Assembly: GCA_003225005.1 (NCBI GenBank)
Contig: QIAN01000511.1
Coordinates: 1 to 50,175, forward strand
Length of the DNA: 50,175 bases
From: Acidobacteriota bacterium
Lineage (GTDB): Bacteria; Acidobacteriota; Terriglobia; Terriglobales; Acidobacteriaceae
Direction of reading: 5' to 3'
Of the stretch, positions 34,377 to 42,797 are shown piece by piece. The position numbers and the translations under genes are program-made. Within the stretch, counting starts at the first letter, position 1; every line of letters starts with the position of its first letter. The notes under the pieces are model-generated. The model was not told the origin of the DNA, did no database searches, and was given only the letters and a program-made list of their open reading frames with translations.

Positions 34377-36485
34377 CTAGGTCTGAATGATCCGCGGCGT
34401 GATGAAGAAGATCAACTCCTGGTTAGAGGTATGAACCTGTGTGTGACGGAACAGATTGCCCAGGATCGGAATATTCCCCAACAAGGGCACCTGCGAGACG
34501 TTGATGGAGTTCTGCGTCTGGATGACGCCGCCAATCACCACCGTGCCGCCATCGGTCACTAGCACTTGCGTGGTAGCCTGCTGCGTGATCAAAGTTGGGT
34601 TGCCCTGCACCTGCTGGCCAAAGTCGGGCGTCGTGTTTTCCACGTCCACGTTCAGGAAGATGGTCCCTTCCGAAGTGATCTGCGGAGTCACTGTGAGCCG
34701 CAGGAAGGCGTCCACATACGTTACCGTCGGCGGACCCCCTAACTGTGCCTGGGTCACGATGGGCACGCGCACACCCTGTCTGACCAGTGCTTGAATGTTG
34801 TTCTGGGTCACGACGCGCGGTCGTGACAATACCTTCAGCAATCCGCGTGATTCAGCCATCGTCAGGATGGCATCGATGCGGATGTTGTTGCTGGAATTCT
34901 GGAATGAGAGACCGCTGGTCGGGCTCGTGACTCCCAGGTTTGAGAACAGTGGGATCTGGTTGATCGCCCCCCCGACCGGCGCTGTGGTCCCCAGAATGGT
35001 GTACAGGGGATTGCCGCCAAACACTCCGATCGGAGAGGTCCCCACGCTGCCTGCTCCACCCACCGTGCTCGTGGTGTTGCCCCAGCCGAAGCCCAGTTGC
35101 GTACCGATGTCGCGGGCAAATTGCCGGGTGGCCGCCACCACGCGGGCTTCGATTTCCACTTCCTGCGTCTTACGGTCCAGTTGCGTCAACAGCCGGTCGA
35201 TCGTAGGAATTACGCGTGGAATGTCATTAATGATAACCGCGTTGGTGCGGTCATCAGAGACCACTTCGCCCCGCTGGGAAAGGAATTTCTTCACAGTCGG
35301 GACTACGTCCTTCGAATGTGCATAGCTCAGGAATCGGGTCACCGAAACCTTGTCGACGGCCAGGGCCTCGGCCTCCACTTGCGCTCTGCGGCCTTCGGCT
35401 TCCTTTTTCAGCGTCTCCACTGTGGCAATGCGAAGGACGTTGCCTTCCAGCTCGCGCGCCATATCGTTGTTCTTGAGCACGATGTCGAGCGCCTGATCCC
35501 ACGGCACGTCATCGAGCACCACGGTAAGAGAGCCATGCACGTTAGGATCGAGGACCACGTTCAACCCGCTGATCTCATGAATCAGTCGGAAGAAGTCCTT
35601 CAGATCCACATCTTTGAGGTTCACCGAAATCGGCTCACCGGTGTATTTTGGGCCGTTTGAAGCCGGCTGCTGGCCAGACTGCGCCTTCTGCTCCGCCGCC
35701 AGATTCACCGCCGGTTGAATGCCGGTATTCGCCGTCTGCGCCGCGTTAACGCTCACCGGCAACAGTTCCACCGCTGTCTTATCCGCGAACTTTGCCGCCG
35801 CTTCCTGGGCGCGCTCCACAGGTACAGTGGCCGCAGCCGCCGGGTCATTTTTCTTTGGCTGGTAGCGCGGCTCGACGAACACATAACCGCTGGGCGTCGC
35901 TGCAGTCTTGACAACTGCGTCGGTCTGCCCCGCCGCCGGAATCGTGGCGGTCACAGCTGGAGCCGGCTGCGCCTTCGCTTCGATGACTGGCGCGGAGAAT
36001 GGCGACGAGACCTTAGCAGCGCGGATGGGCGAGACTTTCGCCGCCGCGCTTGAGGCACTCGTACCCGCATTCCGGTCCGGTCCTGGCGTGTGCAGCGTAA
36101 GCACCAGCTTCCCGTCTGTGCTCGGCTTCAGCTCGTAAGCACAGGCGCGGTCCAGGTCGACTACCACTCGCGTAGTCGTTGTGCTCTGGCCGTTCATGCC
36201 GATGCGGATCCCTTTGACCCCGCCGCTGCCCACTGTGATGTGGCTCTGCCCGGTGGCCATTACGGTTCCCGGCAGATCCACGACCACTCGCGCTGGCGAG
36301 TCCAAAGTGCTCAGCTTGGGCGTCAGGTCGCCGCGAGAACTGATCTCGACCCGGATATCATCCGCGCCGCGCACCACGTTCACTCGCTGCAGCTCACTCA
36401 GCTTGACCGCCGGTGTCTCGGCGGCCGAAGCTGCCAGCACCAAGAGCAGCAACGGTAGGATTACAGTCAGCAGTTGCTTTCGCAT
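34377..36485 (-). CDS. pilQ: Type IV pilus secretin PilQ
   Basis: A 702-residue secretin from ATG 36485 with GGAGAGG 6 bp upstream. Signal peptide to about residue 21 (LLLLVLAASA|A). An AMIN domain (about 25-130) binds peptidoglycan, followed by an Ala/Pro linker. STN/N domains start near VNLKDVDLKDFFRLIHEIS and include IVLKNNDMARELEGNVLRI. The C-terminal secretin gate carries VRQGVRVPIVTQ and the signature VPLLGNIPILGNLFR, ending TPRIIQT. It forms the outer-membrane channel for pilus exit. Last gene of pilMNOPQ, 94 bp after pilP with hairpin repeats between; a strong terminator follows. Confidence 0.96.
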   Translation of the reverse strand: MRKQLLTVILPLLLLVLAASAAETPAVKLSELQRVNVVRGADDIRVEISSRGDLTPKLSTLDSPARVVVDLPGTVMATGQSHITVGSGGVKGIRIGMNGQSTTTTRVVVDLDRACAYELKPSTDGKLVLTLHTPGPDRNAGTSASSAAAKVSPIRAAKVSSPFSAPVIEAKAQPAPAVTATIPAAGQTDAVVKTAATPSGYVFVEPRYQPKKNDPAAAATVPVERAQEAAAKFADKTAVELLPVSVNAAQTANTGIQPAVNLAAEQKAQSGQQPASNGPKYTGEPISVNLKDVDLKDFFRLIHEISGLNVVLDPNVHGSLTVVLDDVPWDQALDIVLKNNDMARELEGNVLRIATVETLKKEAEGRRAQVEAEALAVDKVSVTRFLSYAHSKDVVPTVKKFLSQRGEVVSDDRTNAVIINDIPRVIPTIDRLLTQLDRKTQEVEIEARVVAATRQFARDIGTQLGFGWGNTTSTVGGAGSVGTSPIGVFGGNPLYTILGTTAPVGGAINQIPLFSNLGVTSPTSGLSFQNSSNNIRIDAILTMAESRGLLKVLSRPRVVTQNNIQALVRQGVRVPIVTQAQLGGPPTVTYVDAFLRLTVTPQITSEGTIFLNVDVENTTPDFGQQVQGNPTLITQQATTQVLVTDGGTVVIGGVIQTQNSINVSQVPLLGNIPILGNLFRHTQVHTSNQELIFFITPRIIQT

Positions 36486-36503
36486 TTCGCCTCTCCCCAA
36501 ACC

Positions 36504-36563
36504 CGCGGACTTTGCCGCGTGTCGTTCCTGGAACTTGATTTCCTGACGTTCCGGCTTTGCCGG
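36504..36563. repeat. Two small GC hairpins between pilP and pilQ
   Basis: CGCGG/CCGCG (36504-36508 with 36515-36519) and CCGGC-TTT-GCCGG (36551-36563) fill the 94-bp gap. They may protect or segment the operon mRNA, or be REP-like elements. Confidence 0.6.
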
Positions 36564-36579
36564 CGCGTCATTCCGGCTT

Positions 36580-37545
36580 CTATACGGCCGGCGTAAAGAT
36601 CCGCTTCACCACTTCACGCGTGAAGGCCTTGCCTAGCTTGTCTTGCACAGTCTCCTGGAACACAACCGAATCGCCGGTGATTCTCACCACATAGCCGTTG
36701 AACACCGGGTCTTTCTCCCGCAAAAAGTAAGCCTTATTCAAGGTATTGGTTACCACCGCGATAAAGCCGTTCTCCGACTTCACCACGCCGCGCAGGTTAA
36801 TCTGCCCGATTTCCAGACATTTCTTTCCCGTTGCGCAACCCGATCCCCCCGCTTGCGAGACCACAGGACTGAAGAAGGGATCGCGCTTCCCCGTCATCGA
36901 CCATTTCTTCTCTTCGGGCTTCGCCGGCTTGGTTGGGTCTGCCGTTTTTCCGCCATCTGCGCTCTTGCGCGGATCTGATTTCTTGTTTGTCTCTACTGCC
37001 GGCTTGGCCGCAATCGTGGCTGCCGGTTTCGCCCCCTTTCCCGCAACTTTTGGTGTCGTCGGCGCGGGCAGAGCCTTCGGAGTCGGTTTTGCAGCGGGTG
37101 GCCTGGCGGCGAACACCGCCTTAGCCGCCGGGATCTGCGTCTTCGGTGTAGCTGGACCCTTCGCTGGAGCGCTGGAAACAGCGGAGCTGCTCTTCGCCGT
37201 AGGGGCCGCTGCCACTTTGACAGCCGGTTTCGCAGTACTCGCAGAAGCTGTCGCCGGCTTAACGGCCGGCTTCTGAGCGGTTGGCGAAGCCACCGCTGGT
37301 TTCACAGTCGGTTTCGTGGCATTCGCCGGCGTAGGAGCAGGCGTAGTGGCCGGTTTCGTGGCCGTCGCCTGAGCCGCTTTTGGTTTCGCCGGGGCCCCAG
37401 GAGCCGGTTTCGCCACCGAGCTTACGGTGGCAGCCTGGTGCGCCTGCGACTTCGTAACGTCCTGGGTGTCGGTGGTATTCGGGTTCTGTGCCCCGGCCAC
37501 GCCCGCCATCATCGCCATTGCCAAAATGCCTGTTATCAGCTTCAT
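36580..37545 (-). CDS. pilP: Type IV pilus assembly protein PilP, with long Lys/Pro/Ala linker
   Basis: A 321-residue protein from ATG 37545 (37551 possible). The signal sequence LITGILAMAMMAGVAGA is not followed by a canonical lipobox Cys, so lipidation seen in other PilP proteins is not evident. Residues about 45-215 are an unusually long KPAV/TKPA/AAK low-complexity linker. The PilP domain (about 225-321) has KRDPFFSPV, then ENGFIAVVTNTLNKAYFLREKD, and ends with FTREVVKRI. A Cys pair (GCATGKKC) precedes the core. It bridges the PilNO inner-membrane complex and PilQ. Normal PilP is near 180 residues; the extra length is all linker. 9 bp after pilO. Confidence 0.9.
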   Translation of the reverse strand: MKLITGILAMAMMAGVAGAQNPNTTDTQDVTKSQAHQAATVSSVAKPAPGAPAKPKAAQATATKPATTPAPTPANATKPTVKPAVASPTAQKPAVKPATASASTAKPAVKVAAAPTAKSSSAVSSAPAKGPATPKTQIPAAKAVFAARPPAAKPTPKALPAPTTPKVAGKGAKPAATIAAKPAVETNKKSDPRKSADGGKTADPTKPAKPEEKKWSMTGKRDPFFSPVVSQAGGSGCATGKKCLEIGQINLRGVVKSENGFIAVVTNTLNKAYFLREKDPVFNGYVVRITGDSVVFQETVQDKLGKAFTREVVKRIFTPAV

Positions 37546-37554
37546 AGCCATCCC

Positions 37555-38214
37555 TTACCTGTTCACCGTCGCCGGTGTCGTCCCAGGCGTAGTCCCGGGC
37601 TTAGCCCCGGCGCCAGTGCCTGCAGGTGCCAAATCATGACTGAAGAATGTCGTCGCCGTGCAGGTTGCCACGACGCTCTCGTTGGGGGCGTACTGATACG
37701 TGTGTTTGGCCTTCGCCGCCGTGGGATTCTTGGTGTTTGCCAGTATCAACCCAGACATGTTCACGATGCGTTCCAGCTTGCCCACGCGGTCGAAGAAATT
37801 CAGCATCGAGTAATAAGGGCCATCCAGCTCGATGTCGAACGGCATTTCCGTGTAGTACTCCTTGGCGGTGATGGGCTTGGCGGTGTAGCGCCGCAGTTCC
37901 ACGCCTGCCTTTTGTGCTTCGCCATCCATCATCTCCATGAATCCATCCACTTGCTTTTCGTCGGGCACGATGCGCCGCTCGATGTCCAATTGCTGCTTCA
38001 GGTTAGCCACCTGCCGCTCCATATCTTTCAGCTTTGGACGGTACGATTCGAGTTCATTATTTTCACGAACCTTGTCCGCAAGCGCGTGCTGCGCCACTGT
38101 GTTCTGGTCGCGCTGGCTCTTGAAGATCGTGTAGTACAAGGCCGCCGTCACTAATGCTCCCCCGGCGACCACAACACCCCACTGCTTCAGGCCCGATAAT
38201 TCGTTGAAATTCAT
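37555..38214 (-). CDS. pilO: Type IV pilus assembly protein PilO
   Basis: A 219-residue bitopic membrane protein. The short cytoplasmic N-terminus is followed by TM at about 12-30 (GVVVAGGALVTAALYYTIF). The coiled coil spans about 35-80 (NELESYRPKLKDMERQVANL). The periplasmic ferredoxin-like domain includes MPFDIELDGPYYSMLNFFDR, the standard PilO core. The tail is Gly/Thr/Pro-rich. It pairs with PilN; together they connect PilM inside to PilP outside. It follows pilN by 11 bp and precedes pilP by 9 bp, so one transcript is near certain. Confidence 0.95.
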   Translation of the reverse strand: MNFNELSGLKQWGVVVAGGALVTAALYYTIFKSQRDQNTVAQHALADKVRENNELESYRPKLKDMERQVANLKQQLDIERRIVPDEKQVDGFMEMMDGEAQKAGVELRRYTAKPITAKEYYTEMPFDIELDGPYYSMLNFFDRVGKLERIVNMSGLILANTKNPTAAKAKHTYQYAPNESVVATCTATTFFSHDLAPAGTGAGAKPGTTPGTTPATVNR

Positions 38215-38225
38215 AGGTCAGCCTC

Positions 38226-38813
38226 TTAGGACTTTCCCTTCTCGCAGGTCAGCGTGAACTGGAACGCCTGCATATCCTTAATCTGGTCGTCCTGGAACGT
38301 TTCCTTGATCTCGACGTTCTTGAAGAATCCCGTCTTCTGCAGGTTGGCAATCAGGTTGGCCACCGCATCCGTGCTCAGCGCCGTGCCTTCCAGATTTATG
38401 CTCGCACCCTGATCATCCATCTTGCTCAGCCACACGGCCTCGGTGTGATTCACCGTTTCGCCCAGCATGGCTAGCAGGTTCACGGGCCCGGCTTGCCCGG
38501 CACGCAACTGGTCGATTACGTCGACGCGGCGCTTATAGTTGTTGGCCTGGGTCTGGCGCTCCAGGTAGCGCGCTTTAACGTCGGCCAGTTCCCGATTTGT
38601 CTGTTCGGCGACCTTCATGTGCGCCGCAATCGCCTTCGATTCCTGGTCCTGCCGCCACCAGTAGCCCAAGTTCAATACTCCGGCCAACAGCAGAACCACC
38701 AAAACCTTCAACTTCGGCGATCCCATATCGCCCAGTTCGATCGAAGGCATCGACGGAATGCCGGCCCGCTTGTTCTTGCCCTTTGCTGTTTCGAGCAGGT
38801 TGATTCTGATCAT
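38226..38813 (-). CDS. pilN: Type IV pilus assembly protein PilN
   Basis: A 195-residue protein from ATG 38813. The N-terminus MIRINLLETAKGKNK is the PilN tail that docks in the groove of PilM (the conserved INLL element). TM is at about 34-50 (LVVLLLAGVLNLGYWW), then a coiled coil (about 55-90) and a periplasmic domain with VWLSKMDDQGASINLEGTA. Its ATG overlaps the pilM stop (ATGA), indicating translational coupling, as expected for a direct complex. Confidence 0.95.
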   Translation of the reverse strand: MIRINLLETAKGKNKRAGIPSMPSIELGDMGSPKLKVLVVLLLAGVLNLGYWWRQDQESKAIAAHMKVAEQTNRELADVKARYLERQTQANNYKRRVDVIDQLRAGQAGPVNLLAMLGETVNHTEAVWLSKMDDQGASINLEGTALSTDAVANLIANLQKTGFFKNVEIKETFQDDQIKDMQAFQFTLTCEKGKS

Positions 38814-39865
38814 AGGGATTCAAAGCTCCTCAGGGCCAAGCCCACCGCCACTGCCATCTGGCCCGGATTCTGCTCCACTAACTCCGCTCCTCGACCTTCC
38901 GCCGGCGGAATGATCCGCTGGAACGGATTGAATAGTTCCACTGGCATGGAGAACTCTTGCCGCAAAGCTTCCACCAGCCCGGGCACCTTGGAAGACCCGC
39001 CCGCCAGATAAATCTTCTCGATGTGCTCGCCCGCCGCACTGGCCCGGAAGAAGTCGAACGTCTTCTGGATTTCCAGCACGATGATCTCGGTCACCTGTTG
39101 CAGGATGGGCGCTATTGCATCTTCACTCACTGTCCCCACCTTGTTCCCCAGCTTAAGGGACTCAGCATCGTCGAAGCTCAAGTCCAACTCCTTTTGCAGA
39201 GAGTCCGTGTACTGATGACCGCCCACGCTTACGTCGCGCGGAAACAGCGGCGTCGTGCCTTTCACGATGTTGATGTTCATCACACTCGCGCCCAGGTTCA
39301 AGAGCGCCACCACCTGGCCCGGCGCCGGCTGGTAGTTGTACTCGTAGCAGTTCTGCAGCGCCAAGGCATCGATGTCGACAATAGTCGTGCTTCGTCCGGC
39401 CATCGAGAGTACGTTGGTGTAGTTCAAAATCTTGTCCTTCTTGACTGCCACCAGCAATACATCCATCTGCGGGCTGCCCACTTCTTCGGACAGAATCTGG
39501 TAGTCCAGGCTGACGTCGGCCAGATCGAAGGGAATGTGTGACGCCGCTTCCTTCTCGATGGTCTCGGCCAATTCCTGGTCGCTCATTGAAGGCAGCGAGA
39601 TCTTTTTCACGATCACGGAATGGCCGCTTACTGCCGTGGCCACGGCTTTGGTCTTGATCTCGTTCTCGTTGAACAGTTTCGAAATTGCGCTCGACACCGT
39701 TCCCGAGTCCACGATCATGGAGTCCACAACGATGTCGGAGGCCAGCGGTTCCAGCCCCAGGTGCGCCACTTCAATCCCGGCACGCGTCTTCCTCAGCTCC
39801 ACCGCCTTGATGCTCGAGGAACCCACATCGAGACCTACCATTGTTTTCGATCCCATTCCAAACAT
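38810..39865 (-). CDS. pilM: Type IV pilus assembly protein PilM (actin-like ATPase)
   Basis: A 351-residue FtsA/actin-like cytosolic ATP-binding protein. Phosphate-1 motif GLDVGSSSIKAVEL is at about 11-24; the second phosphate loop is LNLGASVMNINIVKG (about 186-200); the adenosine motif is IYLAGGSSKVPGL (about 286-298). It recruits PilN to the inner face of the membrane and couples the complex to the motors. Typical length. Preceded on the same strand by a small HTH gene, with hairpin repeats in the 121-bp gap, and followed by an overlapping pilN. Confidence 0.96.
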   Translation of the reverse strand: MFGMGSKTMVGLDVGSSSIKAVELRKTRAGIEVAHLGLEPLASDIVVDSMIVDSGTVSSAISKLFNENEIKTKAVATAVSGHSVIVKKISLPSMSDQELAETIEKEAASHIPFDLADVSLDYQILSEEVGSPQMDVLLVAVKKDKILNYTNVLSMAGRSTTIVDIDALALQNCYEYNYQPAPGQVVALLNLGASVMNINIVKGTTPLFPRDVSVGGHQYTDSLQKELDLSFDDAESLKLGNKVGTVSEDAIAPILQQVTEIIVLEIQKTFDFFRASAAGEHIEKIYLAGGSSKVPGLVEALRQEFSMPVELFNPFQRIIPPAEGRGAELVEQNPGQMAVAVGLALRSFESL

Positions 39866-39883
39866 GTGCCCGCCTTTTGTAGC

Positions 39884-39928
39884 GCCGGTCTTGCCGGCTT
39901 CTCGGTTTTAGCACCGGCGTCCCGCCGG
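39884..39928. repeat. Two REP-like hairpins upstream of pilM
   Basis: GCCGG-TCTTG-CCGGC (39884-39898) and CCGGCG-TCC-CGCCGG (39914-39928), each after TAGC, so the unit TAGC(G/A)CCGG appears twice. They lie in the gap 39866-39986 between the HTH gene and pilM. Confidence 0.8.
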
Positions 39929-39986
39929 CCGTATCGAGGTTGCTTTGACTTCTCTCAGGACAAGCTTGCCCTCGACATTGCGACTC

Positions 39987-40211
39987 TTACTGCGCTCCCG
40001 CAGCTTTGCTCTTGCGTTTCGGCCGCGGTTCCACTTCGCTTGACTTGTCTTCCATCCACTGGTCCAGCTTTGACTTCTTGAAGCGCCAGCGGTTGCCCAG
40101 CTTGAATGCGGGGATTCGTTGTTCCCCGACGTACTTATAAAGCGTGTCCGGACTCACTCCCAGGTACTGCGATGCCTGACGAACATTCATCACTTCTCGC
40201 GAGTCGGCCAT
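39987..40211 (-). CDS. Small excisionase/MerR-type HTH protein heading the pil operon
   Basis: A 74-residue protein from ATG 40211 with AAGGA upstream. The core MNVRQASQYLGVSPDTLYKY with LGNRWRFKKSKLDQWM is the helix-turn-helix of phage excisionase and BldC-like families (winged HTH binding DNA as short oligomers). A basic tail PRPKRKSKAAGAQ follows. It is 121 bp upstream of pilM in the same orientation, which suggests it is transcribed with the pil genes and may regulate them; that is inference. No phage or integrase gene is nearby, so an excision role is unlikely. Confidence 0.85.
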   Translation of the reverse strand: MADSREVMNVRQASQYLGVSPDTLYKYVGEQRIPAFKLGNRWRFKKSKLDQWMEDKSSEVEPRPKRKSKAAGAQ

Positions 40212-40584
40212 AGTCCTTACTTTCCTCAAAACCCTTCCCTGCGCCCCTGTTCCGGCCTCGCGGGTTAAACGTGGGAGTCGTTCCCGACCTCGTAGGGCTT
40301 TCCGTGTCCAGAGCATATATCAGGCCCGAAAAACCCCGCCTCCAAGCTAATCTCCGCGTTTTACTGGGTTTTCTGCCCGTTTTCTGGAATTGAGAATGGG
40401 CCCCCTCATGCCCCGCACCCATATATTGTGGTTGTATCGGAAAGTAGCGCAATTAGGGGTACCGCGCGCGCAGAACAAGTCTGTCAGCCCGTGACTGGTA
40501 ACCGAAGTACTAGAGACGGTACGGAAGTATTACATCGGGGGCGGCAAACTCTTCGGTGTGTTTCTCTGTCCGCTGCCCTCTCAG

Positions 40585-40614
40585 GCCATACCTAGCCATA
40601 TCTAGCCATCTCTA
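40585..40614. repeat. 10-bp tandem repeat, GCCATNNCTA x3
   Basis: Three consecutive decamers GCCATACCTA, GCCATATCTA, GCCATCTCTA about 60 bp upstream of the DoxX gene. The 10-bp period places each copy on the same face of the helix. The rest of the divergent interval 40212-40674 shows no gene. Confidence 0.8.
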
Positions 40615-40674
40615 CCGGACGGTTGGCGGGATTGGTAAACTGCGATAACCTCATGGTTTCCTTCGGAGGAATCG

Positions 40675-41091
40675 GTGCGCTACCTCGATCGTCTGCAACC
40701 GCTCGCTCTGCTCGTCATGCGTCTGGCCCTTGGCGCCGTTATGGTCGGCCACGGATACCACAAGGTCTTCGGCGGACTTCATCATCACGCTCAGTTTGTC
40801 TCCAGCCTCGGGCTGCCCGCTGGGGCGGCCTACCTATCTTCCTTCACTGAGTTCTTTGGCGGCCTCATGATTCTGGCCGGACTCTTCACTCGTCTGGCCG
40901 CCTTCGCCATCTGTATCGATCTGGGCGTAGCCATCTGGAAAGTCCATTGGCACCACGGACTGATGGGCGAAGGTGGATTCGAGTTCCCGCTCGCAGTGGC
41001 TACGATTGCCTTCGCGCTGATGTTTTTTGGTGGCGGTCCTATTGCACTTGATCACATCCTGCGCGGCGGCGGCACCTGGTCGAAAAAGTAA
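40675..41091 (+). CDS. DoxX family membrane protein
   Basis: A 138-residue four-TM protein. GTG 40675 has GGAGGA 6 bp upstream. Family features are the start RYLDRLQPLALLVMRLALG, GHGYHKVFGG, FTEFFGGLMILAGLFTRLAA and a final FGGGPIALDH. DoxX/DoxD relatives act as quinone-linked or thiosulfate-quinone oxidoreductase subunits or in redox homeostasis, but most are uncharacterised. Divergent from the HTH-pil operon. Possibly controlled through the decamer repeats just upstream. Confidence 0.9.
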   Translation: MRYLDRLQPLALLVMRLALGAVMVGHGYHKVFGGLHHHAQFVSSLGLPAGAAYLSSFTEFFGGLMILAGLFTRLAAFAICIDLGVAIWKVHWHHGLMGEGGFEFPLAVATIAFALMFFGGGPIALDHILRGGGTWSKK

Positions 41092-41336
41092 CCGTCCGCA
41101 GAAACTGGGCCGGCTCTTTCCTTGAAAACTTCATGCAACTATTTGCCCACCCCGGGGTTCACCAGCGAAGACGAACAACCGGTGCCGCTCAAAACGACAT
41201 TGCACCGGCGCTGGCTCTGTTTCTCGCACTCATTTGAATGTTGCTCCGCCAAAAACTATGATGCCTACATCTTGCATCCCAGAGGTTTAATGGAGGCATC
41301 CTAGCGATTTTGCAGCGAACTGATTGGAGGTTCCTC

Positions 41337-41939
41337 TTGAGAAAGACAGCCTTGCTGGCAGTGATTTGTGGATTCATCTTTCTAGCCAGCCTCTCCCAGG
41401 CGCAACAAGCTGACGCTATGCTCGGCTTCGGCACGATTATGTCGTCGGGGTCAACCGCGTGCGGCCCAAACAGTTGTGTGATACCCGAAAAGGGCGGCTT
41501 GTACCCCACCATCAGCGCGGACGTCATCTTCCACAAACGCGTCGGCTTCAACTTTGAGGCTTCTTGGAGAGCGAGACAAGGAAATTACGCCGGGCTTGGC
41601 ATACCTTTCCGCCCCATCCTTTTTGACTTCAACGGCGTGTACCAGCCCCACCTGAGCAAGAAGGTAGGCGTCGATCTCATGGGAGGCATCGGCTGGCAGA
41701 GCACCCGCTTCTATGGTTACCAGCCGACTAGCAACTGCGTCTTTTTCGGCGCCTGCTACACCAGCAGCAACCACTTTCTGGTCGATGTTGGCGGCGGCAT
41801 CCGCTACTACGTACGGGGACACATCTTTGTCCGGCCCGAGGCTCACTTCTATCACATCGTAAACAATACCAGCGACTTCAGTTCGAATAACCTGGTTCGA
41901 GTAGGCGCCTCAATCGGTTACACCATCGGTCCAGACTAG
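41337..41939 (+). CDS. Outer-membrane beta-barrel protein, paralogue 1
   Basis: A 200-residue protein. TTG 41337 is chosen because GGAGG lies 6 bp upstream and it starts directly at a signal peptide (RKTALLAVICGFIFLASLSQA). The mature part has alternating amphipathic strands, including VGFNFEASWRARQG, RPILFDFNGVYQPHLSKKVG and the terminal VRVGASIGYTIG pattern of barrels. Two Cys pairs (TACGPNSC and NCVFFGAC) sit in predicted loops. It is a tandem paralogue of the next gene, with the same lengths and order of motifs. Porin-like or adhesive role unknown. Confidence 0.75.
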   Translation: MRKTALLAVICGFIFLASLSQAQQADAMLGFGTIMSSGSTACGPNSCVIPEKGGLYPTISADVIFHKRVGFNFEASWRARQGNYAGLGIPFRPILFDFNGVYQPHLSKKVGVDLMGGIGWQSTRFYGYQPTSNCVFFGACYTSSNHFLVDVGGGIRYYVRGHIFVRPEAHFYHIVNNTSDFSSNNLVRVGASIGYTIGPD

Positions 41940-42094
41940 AGCTGTGACTCGCGCGATGGCCGCCCGGCTCGAGACCTCCAACGCCGAGGGCCCGGGGGGT
42001 GATTTTGTCTGCTCAAGCTATTGGCGGCTTGTTCGCTGTGGCTAGGAATCCGGCGGTGGAATTCGAAAAGCGGCAACAAACCACGGGGGGCGTA

Positions 42095-42703
42095 TTGAAA
42101 ACGTCGGCGTCGGCGGTAATCACATCCGCGTGCGTGGTTCTTTGGTTTGCCAGTTTAGGTCACGCTCAGCAAACTGACTTTACCGTTGGCGGCAACGCCC
42201 TGCTCTCCTCCACCTACAACAGCGCCTCTCAGACTTATCTGCCCCCAGCGGAGAAAGGCGGAACCTATGCCAGCGCCAGCGCCGATATTGTTTTTAAGAA
42301 CCGCGTCGGCTTTAATGGAGAAGTCGCATTCAGGGCCAAACAGGGCTTGTATAACGGCTATCAGGGTTTTCGGCCGGTCTTTTATGACTTTAATGGCGTC
42401 TTCGCGCCTCGACTGGGCAGGAAAGTAAGCGCCGAGTTGATGGCTGGCGTTGGAGGCGAGAGCATACTTTTCTACAACCGGTACGCTACCTGCAATTCTA
42501 ATTACTTTTCAGGTTGCCTCACCCACGCGAGCAGCAATCATCTCATGATCCACATCGGGGGTGGCGTCCGTTACTATTTTTGGCGCAGCTTCTTTGTCCG
42601 GCCCGAGGCCCATCTATACCTGATCCACAACAACGTTCAATTCAATTCCGATTACGTTGGACGCATCGGCGTCTCGATCGGCTACACCCTACGCCCCAAT
42701 TAA
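42095..42703 (+). CDS. Outer-membrane beta-barrel protein, paralogue 2
   Basis: A 202-residue protein. TTG 42095 with a GGGGGG tract 4 bp upstream gives a signal peptide (KTSASAVITSACVVLWFASLGHA) and matches paralogue 1 in length. Shared blocks are PPAEKGGTY versus IPEKGGLYP, VGFNGEVAFRAKQG, RPVFYDFNGVFAPRLGRKV, SSNHLMIHIGGGVRYY, FFVRPEAH and VSIGYTL. One Cys pair (TCNSNYFSGC) aligns with the second pair of paralogue 1. It starts 155 bp after paralogue 1; the hairpin at 42721 may terminate it. Confidence 0.75.
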   Translation: MKTSASAVITSACVVLWFASLGHAQQTDFTVGGNALLSSTYNSASQTYLPPAEKGGTYASASADIVFKNRVGFNGEVAFRAKQGLYNGYQGFRPVFYDFNGVFAPRLGRKVSAELMAGVGGESILFYNRYATCNSNYFSGCLTHASSNHLMIHIGGGVRYYFWRSFFVRPEAHLYLIHNNVQFNSDYVGRIGVSIGYTLRPN

Positions 42704-42720
42704 ATCTTCACCCTGAGACC

Positions 42721-42740
42721 GAGGCCTCAAAAGAGGCCTC
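42721..42740. terminator. Bidirectional hairpin GAGGCCTC-AAAA-GAGGCCTC
   Basis: An 8-bp perfect stem with a 4-nt loop, between the stop of the second barrel gene (42703) and the stop of the convergent small gene (42798). Neither strand has a strong U-tract right after it, so termination is only likely. Nothing else is seen in the gap. Confidence 0.55.
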
Positions 42741-42797
42741 ACAAGAAAAAGCAACGTTCAGCAGACGCTGCCTCTTGCGGTTTCGCGCGATGTATTC

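Noticed and set aside
39987-40211. HTH gene considered as a phage excisionase
   Set aside because: No integrase, attachment site or phage genes nearby, and it is placed at the head of a pil operon.
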